The notes: generated by a model not told the origin, from the letters alone. DNA of 64,000 bases from Pectinophora gossypiella (GCF_024362695.1 NC_065420.1:4248501-4312500); one strand, 5' to 3'; positions 1 through 12,800 are shown, counted from the stretch's first letter. Made by a program: numbers and translations.

Positions 1-353
1 ACTTAACCTAGAGGATGATGCTGAGGACAGGCTTATCCTGGTACTGTCGCCAAAAAATGTCCCCTTTTGCCCGTGGTCCCACTAACATTTGCAACTTTTT
101 AACGGTAGACCGACAAATTTTCGATATTTTTTGTCATAATCCCGATCCGATTTGGTGGCACACTTCTATCTTTTTCTGGCACTCAGAAGTCATTTGCAAG
201 GCAAATTAGGTAAGACAAATCGCGCTATCTCGCTCTTTACTTCCTGATATCCGAGTCCAACGGATATAGGTATAGAAAGGTACTTAGTTGAAAACTACCT
301 AGAGATATAAAAAGACAAAAAGTGTTATATTCACTAACAGTTTTGGCTCGAAT

Positions 354-482
354 GTTATAGACGATGATACGGCTCACCACCCATCACGTTGGTCTAACAG
401 AAAAATCGGTGAGGTGTAGGTACTTAGTTCACCTTGCGTTGAATGTACCTTTGTCTGATAGACAACTATGCCCAGGGGATGC
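354..482 (+). repeat. Dispersed retroposon tail fragment
   Basis: The stretch containing ATACGGCTCACCA, then GGTGAGGTGTAGGTACTTAG and GAATGTACC, recurs at 49593-49870, 26640-26700, 37384-37465 and inverted at 55960-56010 and 63270-63340. Such shared tails are typical of lepidopteran SINE or LINE 3' ends. No coding capacity. Confidence 0.55.
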
Positions 483-1462
483 ATATAGGTGGTATACTGT
501 AATAAAACACATTCAAATACATTTTCAATATTTATTGTGACAAAACCAGTCTGTGGACTGCACATATGCGTTGCAAAACTTATGCTACTCTCTACACGAT
601 CAGCTCAAACGAGCCTTTTAGGAATACGCTCAGGCATCATTTGAAATGTATACTCTGTTCCTAGAGTTTGTTTAAATTTTAAGTGCATTTTAATATGTCT
701 AACATGTCCAGGGACAAAGACGCATTGAATGCCGTGGTAGGTCTGGCATAACGCCGCGTCGCCACTCCATGAACGAAGAAAACGCCCCGCGCACCGCGCC
801 GCCGCGTGACGTCTCTCGTGCTTCTCGTGTGAACGAGGCTTAACAGTTCATCAATCGTGGCTTTTACAATATCCCAAGTCTCCCTTATTGTAAGCAAGTA
901 GACCTTAGTAGTTCTTAGTTGTTACTCTTCTGAACTTTGTTCATGCTTATTGGAAGCATACATATTATCAGAGTGGAGGATTTTTTACAATAATCAATTA
1001 TCATGCTTCATCCACTTCAGTAGAAACAGAGTACAGTGTAGAACATTCGTCAAGATATAAAAATGATTAACAATAATCTCTCAGAATGACCTATATTATG
1101 GCTAACATTAAGTATTATGTAACTTTGACAGTACACTGTACATCTACTAAGGAACAAAATCATATAAGAGAAAAAACATTAAATAAATTTCCATAATAAA
1201 CTAGCTTTTTAAAAATAAACTCTGGATAGAAAATTACTCTAATAAATACGCAAGTAATTACAATATAACAGTAGATTAATCAAATGCTTAATTCGTTTGA
1301 TAATACCTAGGTCACAGGGGGCTTTAGATAAATATGAAGTTGTTTATAGAATTATTTTAATATTACACATATTCATTTTCACTTTCACTGCCTTCAACAT
1401 GGCACATAGGTATTGTGTATTTCATCTAACAAATTTTGCAAACTACAATACGTGGTGTAGGA

Positions 1463-1555
1463 AATCCCTGGGTGTTGGGACCCTCATTACCACTACACTC
1501 CATCTATTGTCGCCGAGCCAGGGTCCCAACCCAACACCCTTAATCGCCGATTTTC
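1463..1555. repeat. Imperfect inverted repeat (hairpin)
   Basis: GGGTGTTGGGACCCT at 1470-1484 faces its near-complement AGGGTCCCAACCCAACACCC at 1520-1539, and the outer flanks GGAAA/TTTCC continue the pairing. The right arm has a short duplication. It could be a small MITE or a structured transcript; nothing decides between them. Confidence 0.5.
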
Positions 1556-2426
1556 CTGCCTGTGTAAATTTCATATTAGTGTCTCTAATTTAAACATCCA
1601 TTGATCTTGTTCAAATAGTTATATAGACATATTAGGCATTATATATTACATTATTTTGTGCAGCGAAATTGCTGAAACACACTAAGTAAAGGTGTTTTTA
1701 TTTTGGAAAATTGAAGTCTTATTACATTGAAGTAGTAGATAAAATTACACAAAATAAAATTGCTTATTTTTCCCAACACTATTCTAATGAAATTAAATCA
1801 GAGGCTAATTTATTATTGTCTATGTTTTCCTACAATAGTAAAAAGCCAAGAAATTCATAAGTGATATTTTTGAATGATTATTTAAAAATCCAAGTCCCTA
1901 AAGATTATTATAATTACCCAATATAATTATTTGATGCTTTCCAAAATATACATCTCATTAATTTTAACAAGTGATCAAGTGATGTAACTCCTATTATTAT
2001 GTTGTAATAACAACTGAATTATATAGAAAGAATTCAACATCCATTTGGTAAAGATTCAAATACAATTACATTATAATATATCACATCAATATAAACTGAT
2101 GTCCCAGGATAACTAGGGGTTACAACAATTACAACTAGACCTTACAAGTTTACTCTGAACAAATGATATGCAAGTAAAAAGTAGCATTAAATAAGCAATA
2201 GTTGCAAGAGAAAGCAAACAGTATTAGTAAACAGAATTTTGGCTTCTGAGTCATTCCTACAGTGCACATAATTGATAACAAAGCCATTCACTGATAACCC
2301 ATATTTGTATACTGATATTACTTATCAGTTCAAATCCCCGTTGCTGCACGGTCGTGACATCAGTCTGTCTGATTGGGTCACCAATTTAGAGTATTATATT
2401 CACTGTAACCTTTCCTGCAAAGATTC

Positions 2427-3629
2427 CTAGCATGCCAGCTGAGCCTTTTGTCGGCATTTATGCATTAACGCACGCAAAGTGAACTGGCGACGAGCCAAAG
2501 TACGTACTTGCTTCAAAAATGTGTCCAGATCAATAACCTCCTTGCGCAGAGCCTCTCCCATATAGTAAATAGCATCTTCCAAAGTTGCTTCTTCAGCAAA
2601 AGCATTCAAGAGCTGTGAGTACAGTGGAGCTGTTGTTACCACTGCTTCATCCACGTCAATCCCTTCCTGTTCTCCCAGACGCTCAATTGCTGACTGTAAT
2701 TCCCTTTCCTTTTCTTGTAAAACAACCACATTTTTGTCTAATTCAGATCTTTCTCTCTGAAGTCTTGCAAGTATGTCTTCCAGCCGTGACTTCCCCTCCC
2801 TCAGTTCTTGCTGTGTACGGCGCAGAGTCTCTAGCTCCGCCTGTGACTGCTGTGACTGTTCTTTCAGTCTTCTCCTCAGTTTATCTTCCACAGCTGATAA
2901 CAAAGAAGCTTTGATGTGTTCCTCAGTTATTGTGCCGCCACCAACATCAGGACTGGGTCCACCATAGCCAGCTGCTGGTGGGTAAGGCGTGGCAGAAGCT
3001 GCTGGCGGGTATGGTGTACCATTAGTGCTAGCTGCCCCAGGATATGGAGTGCCATAGCTTGGGTAGGGCAAGTTTGAAGTTGTTGGATAAGGTGTCACAG
3101 TTGGATAACCCGGTGTAGGAGAAACTTGCGGGTACGGGTAACCAGGTGGTTGCGGCATAAAAGAATTGACTGGGTACGGAGCTCTCGCCTCGTTGCGTGG
3201 CTTTGAATATACTGGAGGTAGCTCACCAAAGGCAGAGATCATGCATTGTATGAGCTTCTGTAATGTAGACCCATTCGAGGACCACTCGTGTAAATATGGT
3301 AGGTAAATCTTCCCATTACTGTCTACGTATTTGGAGACTTTGATTGACATGTCTGGTGTAGGCTTGACGAAACACAACGGCGCATTTTGAGGATGAGTGT
3401 CCATTAGCCAGATGCATACGGGAATGTTGTAGTAGGCTCCCTTGTAATTGACGGGAATCGTTCCCTCTAAGTTCAGCAAGTCCTTCCTACTTCCATTGTT
3501 GAACACAAAGGCTTCCAGGCGAAAGGTCAGACTTCTATACACTTGAATCACACCTATTACCTCCCGAGACGTGTAATCACGATTCCTATACTTCGATAAG
3601 TACTGTTTTAGCACATCGTCGTTAGCCAT
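2427..3629 (-). CDS. TSG101: Tumor susceptibility gene 101 protein (ESCRT-I subunit)
   Basis: A 400-residue intronless frame, close to the usual length (human about 390). Residues 1 to about 143 form the UEV domain, a catalytically dead ubiquitin-conjugating fold that binds ubiquitin and P(T/S)AP late-domain motifs; the landmark strings WLMDTHPQNAPLCFVKPT and GKIYLPYLHEW are present. Residues about 150-230 are a Pro/Tyr-rich linker with repeated TPYP/PYPP units. Residues about 235-330 are a coiled coil that binds the other ESCRT-I subunits, and the C-terminal steadiness box ends at MHKCRQKAQLAC. In the cell it sorts ubiquitinated cargo at endosomes and acts in abscission. The start is the first methionine of the conserved N terminus. 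It is divergent from RpL12 with 556 bases between start codons, so a shared promoter region is likely. Lack of introns is notable next to heavily split neighbours, but nothing suggests a retrocopy: the reading frame is intact. Confidence 0.97.
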   Translation of the reverse strand: MANDDVLKQYLSKYRNRDYTSREVIGVIQVYRSLTFRLEAFVFNNGSRKDLLNLEGTIPVNYKGAYYNIPVCIWLMDTHPQNAPLCFVKPTPDMSIKVSKYVDSNGKIYLPYLHEWSSNGSTLQKLIQCMISAFGELPPVYSKPRNEARAPYPVNSFMPQPPGYPYPQVSPTPGYPTVTPYPTTSNLPYPSYGTPYPGAASTNGTPYPPAASATPYPPAAGYGGPSPDVGGGTITEEHIKASLLSAVEDKLRRRLKEQSQQSQAELETLRRTQQELREGKSRLEDILARLQRERSELDKNVVVLQEKERELQSAIERLGEQEGIDVDEAVVTTAPLYSQLLNAFAEEATLEDAIYYMGEALRKEVIDLDTFLKQVRTLARRQFTLRALMHKCRQKAQLAC

Positions 3630-4185
3630 GATTATATTAGTGTCAAACGGACTACAAAGCTCCCTACAATTGTCTAATAATTACTAACGAAAAGCAAAAT
3701 AAATTGATTAGTAACATCCACTTCTTGACAGAACTATCCGTCCATAGACTAAAATTATAGACATTTGAATGAACTATTATTATCAGTTAACCCATCTAAT
3801 GCCTATTCAATAATGTGATCTGAAGGAATGAAATAGTTTAGTTAGTTAAAATAGTATGTAATGAAAAGACGCCCTTTTTGCAACTTTGATGATTTGATTT
3901 GATCTTCTCAGTTCTCAGCCTCAATCTCAGTTCTCTCACTCGCATAATATTGATTTTGATTCACTAAAAACCGTAGTTTACCGAAGAATAAAAACTGTAC
4001 GTTACTTTTTTTTTACTGGCAAGGAAAATAAAACTGTCAAACTTTAGAAAAAGAATAAATCTGTCTTTTTCCGGCGAGCTGTCAACGTTTTCGGAACGTT
4101 CGTGAGACGGTTCGCCTTTTAATCCAAGTTAATCATCTTGGAATTGTTGTAATTTGTTAAGAATAAGTCTTAAAAATCTACCACA
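3630..4185. promoter_or_regulatory. Divergent promoter region, TSG101 / RpL12
   Basis: The 556 bases between the two opposing start codons must hold both 5' untranslated regions and promoters. No TATA box is placed convincingly for either gene. The RpL12 side has a pyrimidine-rich initiator (listed separately). No repeats intrude, which fits a region under constraint. Confidence 0.6.
4064..4072 (+). promoter_or_regulatory. Candidate TCT initiator of RpL12
   Basis: The stretch TCTTTTTCC matches the polypyrimidine TCT initiator (YC+1TTTYY) used by metazoan ribosomal-protein genes, where transcription starts at the C and mRNAs carry a 5' TOP tract. It lies about 120 bases upstream of the RpL12 start codon. 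The match is short, so a 5' end map would be needed to fix it. Confidence 0.45.
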
Positions 4186-5616
4186 ATGCCGCCTAAGTTC
4201 GATCCTAACGAAATTAAAATCGGTAAGGTTTTATAAGTGATGATATTTTGAAAAGTTTGTGAGCGAAGTGATTTCTACAATGTTGGATGTGTTTTTACAG
4301 TTTACTTGAGATGTGTTGGTGGAGAAGTCGGCGCCACCTCTTCTCTGGCTCCTAAGATCGGTCCTCTGGGTTTGGTGAGTATACAATTTGTAATAAACCT
4401 TCGAACTTCATATTCCTAACCTCAAATCTTTGCGTGGCAGTCTTATAGTTTTACGAGTGCCATAAGGTAATTGCCTTGGTGCTGTGACACACGTGACGAT
4501 TATCTACTTAACCATCATCAATTAAAATTTTCTCTACCATTTACCACATAATCGTCTCGTGTCATGATGATTGAATGATCCTGGGGGGTGCCTCCCTACC
4601 AGGCGCGTCCTTCCGGGTGGCGGATGGAAGGAACCCGCGACTTAGGATTCTTTCCCTGTCGCGGCTACTCCGAATGTCTAAGCCTGTGGTTGGTTTGTTG
4701 CATTTACTCAGAATATCATTAAACCTAACGACAAACTGATCTCAGGGTAAATAAGGAGTCGCGGACCAGGCCGTCTGACTGCCACGCTTCTTTTTAGGTT
4801 AATTAGACATGAGGAGTGATTGTGAGTATAATTTCAATGGTATTTTGAATAATTTTCTTAATACATTTCTCAAAACACAATTAACTTTGTTTTTTCCACT
4901 ACAGTCCCCCAAAAAGGTGGGAGATGACATTGCCAAGGCCACAGGAGACTGGAAAGGTCTGAAGATCACGGTCAAGCTGATTGTGCAAAACAGACAGGCG
5001 CAGATCTCAGTGGTGCCCTCTGCAGCTGCCCTCATCATCAGAGCACTGAAGGAGCCTCCTCGTGACCGCAAGAAGCAAAAGAACAGTGAGTATCTTAATT
5101 GTACAAGTATTTTGTAACAAAAGTTTTAGTACTGTAAATGACTTTGTATAAAAAAATATCTAATAGAGTAGAACATGAATATTTGTTTAGTTAAAATGAT
5201 GTGCATACTTGCACAACTTTTTAATTTCTTTTTCATTATAACTTGCTGCCTAGAGTTGAGTACAGTACAAAGTTTTCATTTTGCGAATTATAAGCCTACC
5301 AATCAAAAACTAGTGAAGAAAGTGTTTGATGCAATGTCATCTTAAATAATCATCTTGTTACTGTTTGCAACACTAGAACTATTTTTTTAAGCTGTCACTT
5401 TTCTTGTTTCCAGTTAAGCACAATGGCAATATCACCCTTGAAGATGTTATTGGTATTGCCAAGATTATGAGGCCACGATCAATGGCTCGTGAGCTGTCCG
5501 GCACAGTGAAGGAAATCCTCGGAACTGCACAGTCTGTAGGATGCACCGTCGAGGGCAGGCCCCCACATGACCTCATCAACGACATCAACAGTGGTGCCCT
5601 AACAATTGATGAATAA
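4186..5616 (+). CDS. RpL12: 60S ribosomal protein L12 (uL11)
   Basis: Four exons: 4186-4222, 4301-4374, 4905-5085 and 5414-5616. Every junction has GT-AG ends and the joined frame gives 164 residues against 165 in human. The product begins MPPKFDPNEIK, carries the N-terminal uL11 motif LAPKIGPLGL (encoded by exon 2), KVGDDIAKATGDWKGL at the start of exon 3 and the C-terminal rRNA-binding domain ELSGTVKEILGTAQSVGC. The protein sits at the base of the P stalk of the large ribosomal subunit and helps recruit GTPase factors. Its last intron and intron 2 (530 bases) contain no obvious snoRNA, although such genes often host them; intron 2 carries a repeat-like insert at about 4575-4800. The stop codon lies inside an AATAAA hexamer. 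Confidence 0.97.
4575..4800. repeat. Repeat-like insert in RpL12 intron 2
   Basis: A GC-rich block with GGCGCGTCCTTCCGGGTGG and GGAACCCGCGACTTAGG interrupts an otherwise AT-rich intron. It has no splice-compatible frame and resembles the 3' ends of non-LTR elements in composition, but I cannot assign a family and see no second copy in the window. Confidence 0.3.
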
Positions 5617-5617
5617 A
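5612..5617 (+). terminator. RpL12 polyadenylation signal overlapping the stop codon
   Basis: The canonical AATAAA hexamer covers the TAA stop (5614-5616) and is followed within 20-30 bases by T-rich sequence. If used, the mRNA would have a 3' untranslated region of roughly 20 bases. A second AATAAA lies near 5780 and would give a longer tail. Confidence 0.55.
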
Positions 5618-6844
5618 GAATGAGGACATATTTTTATTCTTTTATTTCTAGTATTAAGAAATTTTGCAACAATATCAAATGAAATACCACCTTAGAAAAA
5701 AAAGGCGAAGAAAAAAATACCCGTAATTTTAAATTCCCATGGTGAGCTGGGGATTCCTGAAACACTGGGTGTAGATCTACGAATAAATAATAAGGTGTAG
5801 ATGTATATAAAATTTTACACTTCTCTGTCCATGTGAATGCCTTTTGAAAAAATATTTTTTTCAAAAAGGTGCTTTGTTTCTACTTGGTGCTTACATGGAT
5901 GCGACTGTGAACAAATTCCGTCCACCCACTGAAGCTCTTAATACTCCTCAGTGATGCGGGTTCGGCCACCGGATGGTCGGTCACGAGTACTAATATGTAC
6001 ATACATGGATAGGTACCATGTCAAATTCTGACAAATTAAACTTTGTCTCATTATAAGTTATATGTCAAATATTATAGTGCGACAGAGTTCTAAAGTGGGT
6101 ACATGATATTACTCATGACGAAATCGTGGCATTGGGCCCGATGTACAGAGTAGTGTAATAAACGCTCTATATTGATTGGTAGCGCTTATAATGAGCTACC
6201 GGATTTTTGGGAATCCCAGCCCATCTATAAAGACGGAGGGTAGATTTTATGGATTTGGATAGAAGAGAAGAATATTACTAAAGACTTGCGGAGGCTCGTG
6301 TTACTCTATGCTGAAGACATTACGTATCGTATCGGATTTACAAAGAAAGCTTACTGATGACTAGGCAGCATGGTCTGACGACCTTAGCTAAATCTTGGCT
6401 TAATCCATAATGGGCGAAGGAAAAAACTAACTAAAAATGTCAAACAAATAATACTTTATTCTTTGTATGGAACATGTCCGTCTGATGCGTAATATCCCTT
6501 GGTCTATGAACTAAAGTATTCAATTTCTGTGGGAAATTGGAAAAACAAGTTAAAAAAAGAAATCTGCGATGTATTATTACACTACCCAATCTATCGTGTG
6601 TAGGTATGTAAGGTATAAAATTTTAGTGCGAAGTCTTGGCCTTGTCCGTCCACTGATTGAGTTTCTTCGAATGCGACGGGAATTAAACAATTTGTTTTAT
6701 TTGTTAGTTTCTTTTCTAGATTAGTTTATTTGAGCGAAATATTGGTAGAATTGTTGATTTTATTTCTAATGAATTCAAAATGAATTGGTACATTTGAAAT
6801 TCTTATCCTGACAACACTGTTCCCTCCAAAGCAGAAATGTCAAA
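5617..6844. other. Intergenic region RpL12-MAU2
   Basis: Contains RpL12 3' flank, one diverged TA-flanked MITE (5977-6120) and the MAU2 upstream region. A stretch near 6300 translates to something faintly like a reverse-transcriptase active site, but it is too decayed to call. No host exon is visible. Confidence 0.6.
5977..6120 (+). repeat. MITE family B (mariner-like), diverged copy
   Basis: Starts CGGTCACGAG and ends CTCATGACG with the family's internal landmarks GGTACCATGTCA and GTGCGACAGAG and AAAGTGGGTAC. Seven copies occur in the window; the best-preserved ones (44150, 48210) have terminal inverted repeats TAC(A/G)GTCA(T/C)GAGCA and TA at both edges. Confidence 0.75.
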
Positions 6845-9800
6845 ATGGCGTCAACGCAGGACGCTTGGTATATTTCTTTACTTGGTTTAGCAGAACATTT
6901 CCGCACATCAAATCCTCCTGACATAAAAAGTTGTATTCAGTGCCTACAAGCCGTATTTAATTTCAAACCACCGCAAAGGGTCGAGGCCCGAACTCATTTA
7001 CAACTTGGAAATATCCTCTTGACACACACTAAAAACATCGACCTAGCGAGAACGCATTTAGAGCAAAGTGTAAGTTTTTTTGCCAATTCTAACTGCTTTC
7101 GATGACTGTACAAGTTTGTCGGGACACAATTTACAGTAATTTATATGTTGGTTGTAATTTTTTGGGGACTTATGAGAAATGTTAGTATGACAAGTTTCCC
7201 ATAGAATGTAAACAATGGTATGAAGTGGGTCATATGGTGGTGTTGTTGCAGTGGTGCCTGTCGCAGTCTATTAATGGGTTCGACGATGTTAAGTTCGAAG
7301 CGGCGAGCGTGTTGGCTGAGTTATTTGAGCAGCAGGGCCAGCCCACACACTCTAAACCTATCCTCAGGAAAGCCATTGAGTTGTCACAGCACAGTGTGTA
7401 CTGGCACTGCAGGCTTATATTCCAGTTGGCAGTAAGTATATCTCACTACTAGCTTCTTTGTTACCTACCTACTTTTCCTTATACTGTTACAAGGTATAGT
7501 GGAAGTGGGTTTATAGAAAAGTTGATAAACAATACCAAACATCAATATGTTTGTTCACAATAAACTAAAATACTGACGACTGTGAGTGCATATAAGAGAT
7601 GTTATGGATAGGATTCCTATAGGAATGTTTTTTTCTGGTTTTGGATATGGATACTAAATGAAATTATAATGTAAATTATAAATAGTAAACTGCAATTAGG
7701 TGAACAATTGGACTATATTTGAGTGATATATGTATAATTGTACTGTAAGTAATCTCACAATGACTGACTAGTTACTAGTTATTACATAAAACATACATAA
7801 ACATAAACACTAGTTACTAGTTATTAAGCAATCGAAAAAATAAACAATGTAGAGGATGATGTCTGTTTGACCAGGCAGAAACAGAAATCATATACCTATT
7901 ATAACAAATGTCATAACATGTCATATTTAAACTGTACTCATATCCGAATTTATCTGAAACTTATATTTAAGTTTTTTTTATTTGGGTATCCAATACACAC
8001 ACACACACACATACATACAAGTTTCGTTCAAGATCAAATCTAAAAGTAACAAAAAACATTTTCTTTATTCCATTTAACTTATTTATGAATTTTAAGCAAC
8101 AGAAACGTAATAATAAGTATTCTATGATGTCACAGTGTGCTTTTTCATAAAAATTCCGAAGTAATTTCATGTTTTGATGTTTAGTAAAAAGTAACTGGTT
8201 TGACTAGTTGGAAATAGGGAATGCAATCGAGATCTCGCGAAATCTCGTCTAATTTTTCTGGATCAATCCCGAAGCATAATTTGACGAGATCCCATTCGTG
8301 ATTGACGGGATTGGGCGAATCTCCTTGAGATATACTTTTTATTAAGAATAAAGCTTTTTTGTTTTTTAAAAAAAAATATTTTGTTTTAATTAACCTCACT
8401 ATCACAAAGAAGCAGTTTTCATCGTTTTCAGCCATCATAACTTTGTGTGCGTCAAGCTAGCGGCCTCAAAAAAAAAATGGGCACGAAAAAATAATTTGAC
8501 CATACCAAAAAATAGTACTCTTATTGAAAAAAATAGTACCTGTTGTAAAAAAATTAGTACCATCACGGTTCTGGATTTATAGCCATGTTTTATTGCACTT
8601 GCTAGCTTGACGGTGAGCGAAATTTGGCGAGAGTTAACGACAAGGTCTTTCGCTTTGATTTAAACGCCAAAAAATAGTACCGAAATAGTACTCACCCCCT
8701 GCAAAATACCGAAAGTAGTACTTCAACGGTTCCAAAGTTATAAAGGCAGTTCTTTGATCCCGCTAGCTTGACGTTTTGAAAATACCTATTATCTGGGGAA
8801 TGCTTGCATACTTCAGTTTGTAACTAATGTCAATAAACTCGTATGAAATAGTACTCCCTACCATCATAATTTGGACCTGATTCTCTGTGTAGAAATATGT
8901 CAAAAAGTCATTATAACCTATGTCATACATTTATCAAGACAAGTACAGTCGCGAACAAAATTATTACACATGGTCAAGAATGTTGTCAGATTTTAGTATT
9001 TTTCCCCATTTTTGGGTAAAAATTGGTGAAGTGCCAGGGTTGTCAGATGAAAGTAATATCATTGTTGAAACTCTGAGTTATTCTACAAATACTGCAAATT
9101 GTTTATTAACAAACACTTCGATCCGTAACAAATTCAACATGAAGGTATAAATTATAAAATAAAAAAGCAGATTAAAAATGTATTATGTATTAAAATCACA
9201 GATTGTTTTCGATAAGAACTAGACCCATGCAGCCATTTTCTATTAAAATTAGTGTATATGGGTGTATGCAATAGGATTTTTTTGTAATCGCAGCACTCTG
9301 AAGTGCAAAGAAATGGTAGGGTAGACCTCCAAAATGGCAATACTTACGAATAAATTGTGAGGTTATGTAATTGTCTACGTGACTGTATCAACAACAAATG
9401 TATGGCATAGGTTATGATGATTTTTTAACATTTCTACAAAGAGAATCAGGTCCAAATTATGATGGTAGGGAGTACTATTTCATACGAGTTTATTGACAAT
9501 AGTTACATACTGAAGTATGCAAGCGTTCCCCAGATTATAGGTATTTTCAAAACGTCAAGCTAGCGGGATCAAAGAACTGCCTTTATAACTTTGGAACCGT
9601 TGAAGTACTACTTTCGGTATTTTGCAGGGGGTGAGTACTATTTCGGTACTATTTTTTGGCGTTTAAATCAAAGCGAAAGACCTTGTCGTTAACTCTCGCC
9701 AAATTTCGCTCACCGTCAAGCTAGCAAGTGCAATAAAACATGGCTATAAATCCAGAACCGTGATGGTACTAATTTTTTTACAACAGGTACTATTTTTTTC

Positions 9801-12800
9801 AATAAGAGTACTATTTTTTGGTATGGTCAAATTATTTTTTCGTGCCCGTTTTTTTTTTGAGGCCGCTAGCTTGACGCACACCAACTTTACATTTTCCCCC
9901 CAGTTACTACTTACTTATGTAAATAAGTAGTTGTTAAATGAGCTATGTCAGTGGCCTTTAGCGGCTCAATAATAACCCAGACACCAGGGTTGATGAGGTT
10001 GGTAATTCACCTCACAACCCACAAGATAGAAGAAGCTTACGACTTACACACACCCATTGGGAATACGATACATATTCCCAATGGGTGTACTCACCATCAG
10101 AGGAAATATAAAAATTATGGAAAACATGCTTTTGTTTTCCCTTCCCTTGCAGACCTGTCTTGTATGTGATTCTCGCTAACCAATATTATTTTGTTTTTAC
10201 TAGTTATTTTTTATTATTTTTAGCAAATCCACGCTACGGAGCGTGAGTATGAGGTGGCCAGCAGTCTACTTGGGGTCGGTGTGGACTATGCTCAGATATC
10301 CAACGCCGCGTACACGCGCGTCCTCTTCCTCCTCAGCAGGGTTATGGTGAGTTATGTTACCAGTATTACCACTTACTAGCACACGTGATATTGTTAACAT
10401 GAGTGTGGTTTGACCATAGCAGAATCCAATATCTATTAATCCAAGTACTTTCACCACTGACAGACTGTAATAAAATGCTGATTGTTTTATGCATATACAG
10501 GGTGTTAGCGACATCGTAACGAAAACTTTAAGGGATGATTCAGACCATGATTCAGAGTTTATATCAAGTGGAGTTAGTTAATGGACTCTTAAGATGGCCC
10601 ATTATGCGTGCTATATCAAGTGGAAATTTTCGTCGCAAAAGTATGGAACTGAAAATAATTAAAAAATAATTTAAAAAAGACAGCAATAACAAAAATCATT
10701 TATTTTGCAATGGAAAATTCCACTTGATATTTCAGAATCATGGTCTGAATCATCCTCCTCTGTATTCTTTACAATTACTTCAATGCAATATCCCAGGAAG
10801 AGGAAATAACTGAAAACCAATGCTGAATGGTGCCATAGCATGGCTCCATCACAGCACAAGCTGAGCCAGTTAAATTTGCCCTTATTCATAATATTCGTAA
10901 TTACCTAGTTCTTAAGAAAAATGAAAACTGTTTTCTCTCATTATTTAAGAGCTGCTCTTGTCGGTGGAGTAATAGCCACTCCTCTCTTGTCTCCGCCAAA
11001 TCCTTCACCTTCTGATGCGACACGACTTGTACCTTCTATTTTTTTCTTAGGGTCACAGCTCACTTTAGGTCTACCCCTTCCTCTCATTCATATTAGGTGA
11101 CCAATCATATTTCCTCTCCAGTTCTCTAAAGTATCTATTATGGTTCTTTTACTAAACTGGTTGGTTGTAAGCTGATTTTTTTTCTGTAGCCTAATTAATA
11201 TCCCACTGCTGGGCAAAGGCCTCCCCCTTCTCTTTCCAACCCTCCCTAAGCTCCTTAAACTCCTTTAAGCTCCCTTTTTTTATAAACTTTTCATCATAAT
11301 CATCAATTTAAGAGCCACACTCTTTCAGTGTAGCATTTTCCATTCCAGTCTATCAAAGGCCAATTCCTTGACATCCCTATAAGACACGACGTTAAACTTT
11401 TCTTTAATCTGTTCCATGTAAGCTCTTCTTGGTCTTCCCTTTCCTCTCTCCTTCTAGCTTTCCTTCTATGATGTTTTTAATAAATTCGTCGTGTCTTATT
11501 ATAAGCTGTTATGAGCAAATATTTTATGGTTCTTATTCTTGAGGAGCTCGGTGGCGCAGCGGTAAACGCGCTCGGTCTGCGATTGTTGAAGTTAAGCAAC
11601 TTTCGCAAAGGCCGGTCGTGGGATGGGTGACCACAAAAAAAAAGTTTTCATCTCGAGCTCCTCCGTGCTTCGGAAGGCACGTTAAGCCGTTGGTCCCGGC
11701 TGCATTAGCAGTCGTTAATAACCATCAATCCGCACTGGGCCCGCGTGGTGGTTTAAGGCCCGATCTCCCTATCCATCCATAGGGAAGGCCCGTGCCCCTG
11801 TAGTGGGGACGTTAATGGGCTGATGATAATGATTCTTGATTTACAAACTGAGTAGAATGTTTTTATTGCAGCTGCTGTTAATAGACAAGAAGATACAAGA
11901 AGTGCTCCCTCTGCTGAACCAGGCGGGTCACCTGGTGGACTCCTGGGCGGGCAGTCCACATCAAAAGGAATATCTCAAAGTGTTCTTCCTCGTCCTACAG
12001 GTAACTAATGTTAATTTTCCTATGTAACGGTACCGCTTCTGGCGGGAAATAGTTAATTTTATTTTAATTTGAAAATATCCGAACCGAATTTCGAATCCAC
12101 TGAATTCTGCTTTATCAATAGACGTGAACTTAGGTTGTTGTATAATATCTGTAATATGTGTAATATCTGCATTTTGTTTAAAGTCGTAACGCCGACAGTT
12201 CTTTTAAAATCCAAACTCTATTCTTTTACTATTGTGTCCGGAAACCTCGGCTTTACGAGGTTAATCCAATGGTGCTGATTCCAATACACACCGTTTAATT
12301 TTAAGTTATACCTGTCACTTTCTTATCCGCCGAAAAAGAAAGGGACGGGTAATCGACAGGCATAAAATTTATGGAACACATGTCGATTTTAAGCAGAAAA
12401 TTAAACAACCTCAAAATTTTACATTGGCCAATAGGCTGACAGAATTAAGTTGATAGCACACGTCTAACGGGTTGCGTATCAGCGAGATGCCTATTTGATT
12501 CGCCCGGTTCATTCATTCATTCACTCATTCATTTTAAAATTAACATCTGTCAATTATCTGTCCCTTTCCTTTTTGGCGCATAAGAAAAAGACAGGTATAA
12601 CTTAAAATTAAATTAGGTGTCTGATGGAATCGGGGCCATTATGATCTTAAGCTTATTTTTTTAATTCATTAAAAAACCAGTTAAAGTTCAATCATGTAGT
12701 CCTATCGTAAGAACTAACTATTCAAATGAGGAAAACATTGAGAGTTTTTAACATGCTATACATATACGTACAAGTGACTCATTGATTTGTTAATTATGGT

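Larger units (their letters stand above)
1..2426. other. AT-rich flank downstream of TSG101, no host gene seen
   Basis: No convincing exon is visible on either strand. The last part (roughly 1.7-2.4 kb) probably holds the TSG101 3' untranslated region, because that gene reads leftward and AATAAA-type signals occur on the minus strand at 1809-1814 and 1697-1702. The left part carries repeat fragments: one at 354-482 and a hairpin at 1463-1555. Short open frames here lack codon bias and known motifs. Confidence 0.6.

Noticed and set aside
4375..5413. snoRNA in RpL12 introns
   Set aside because: Ribosomal-protein introns often host them, but I found no C/D or H/ACA box arrangement I could defend.
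6240..6400. Possible reverse-transcriptase relic (LYAEDI-like string)
   Set aside because: Too short and decayed; no neighbouring motifs support it.
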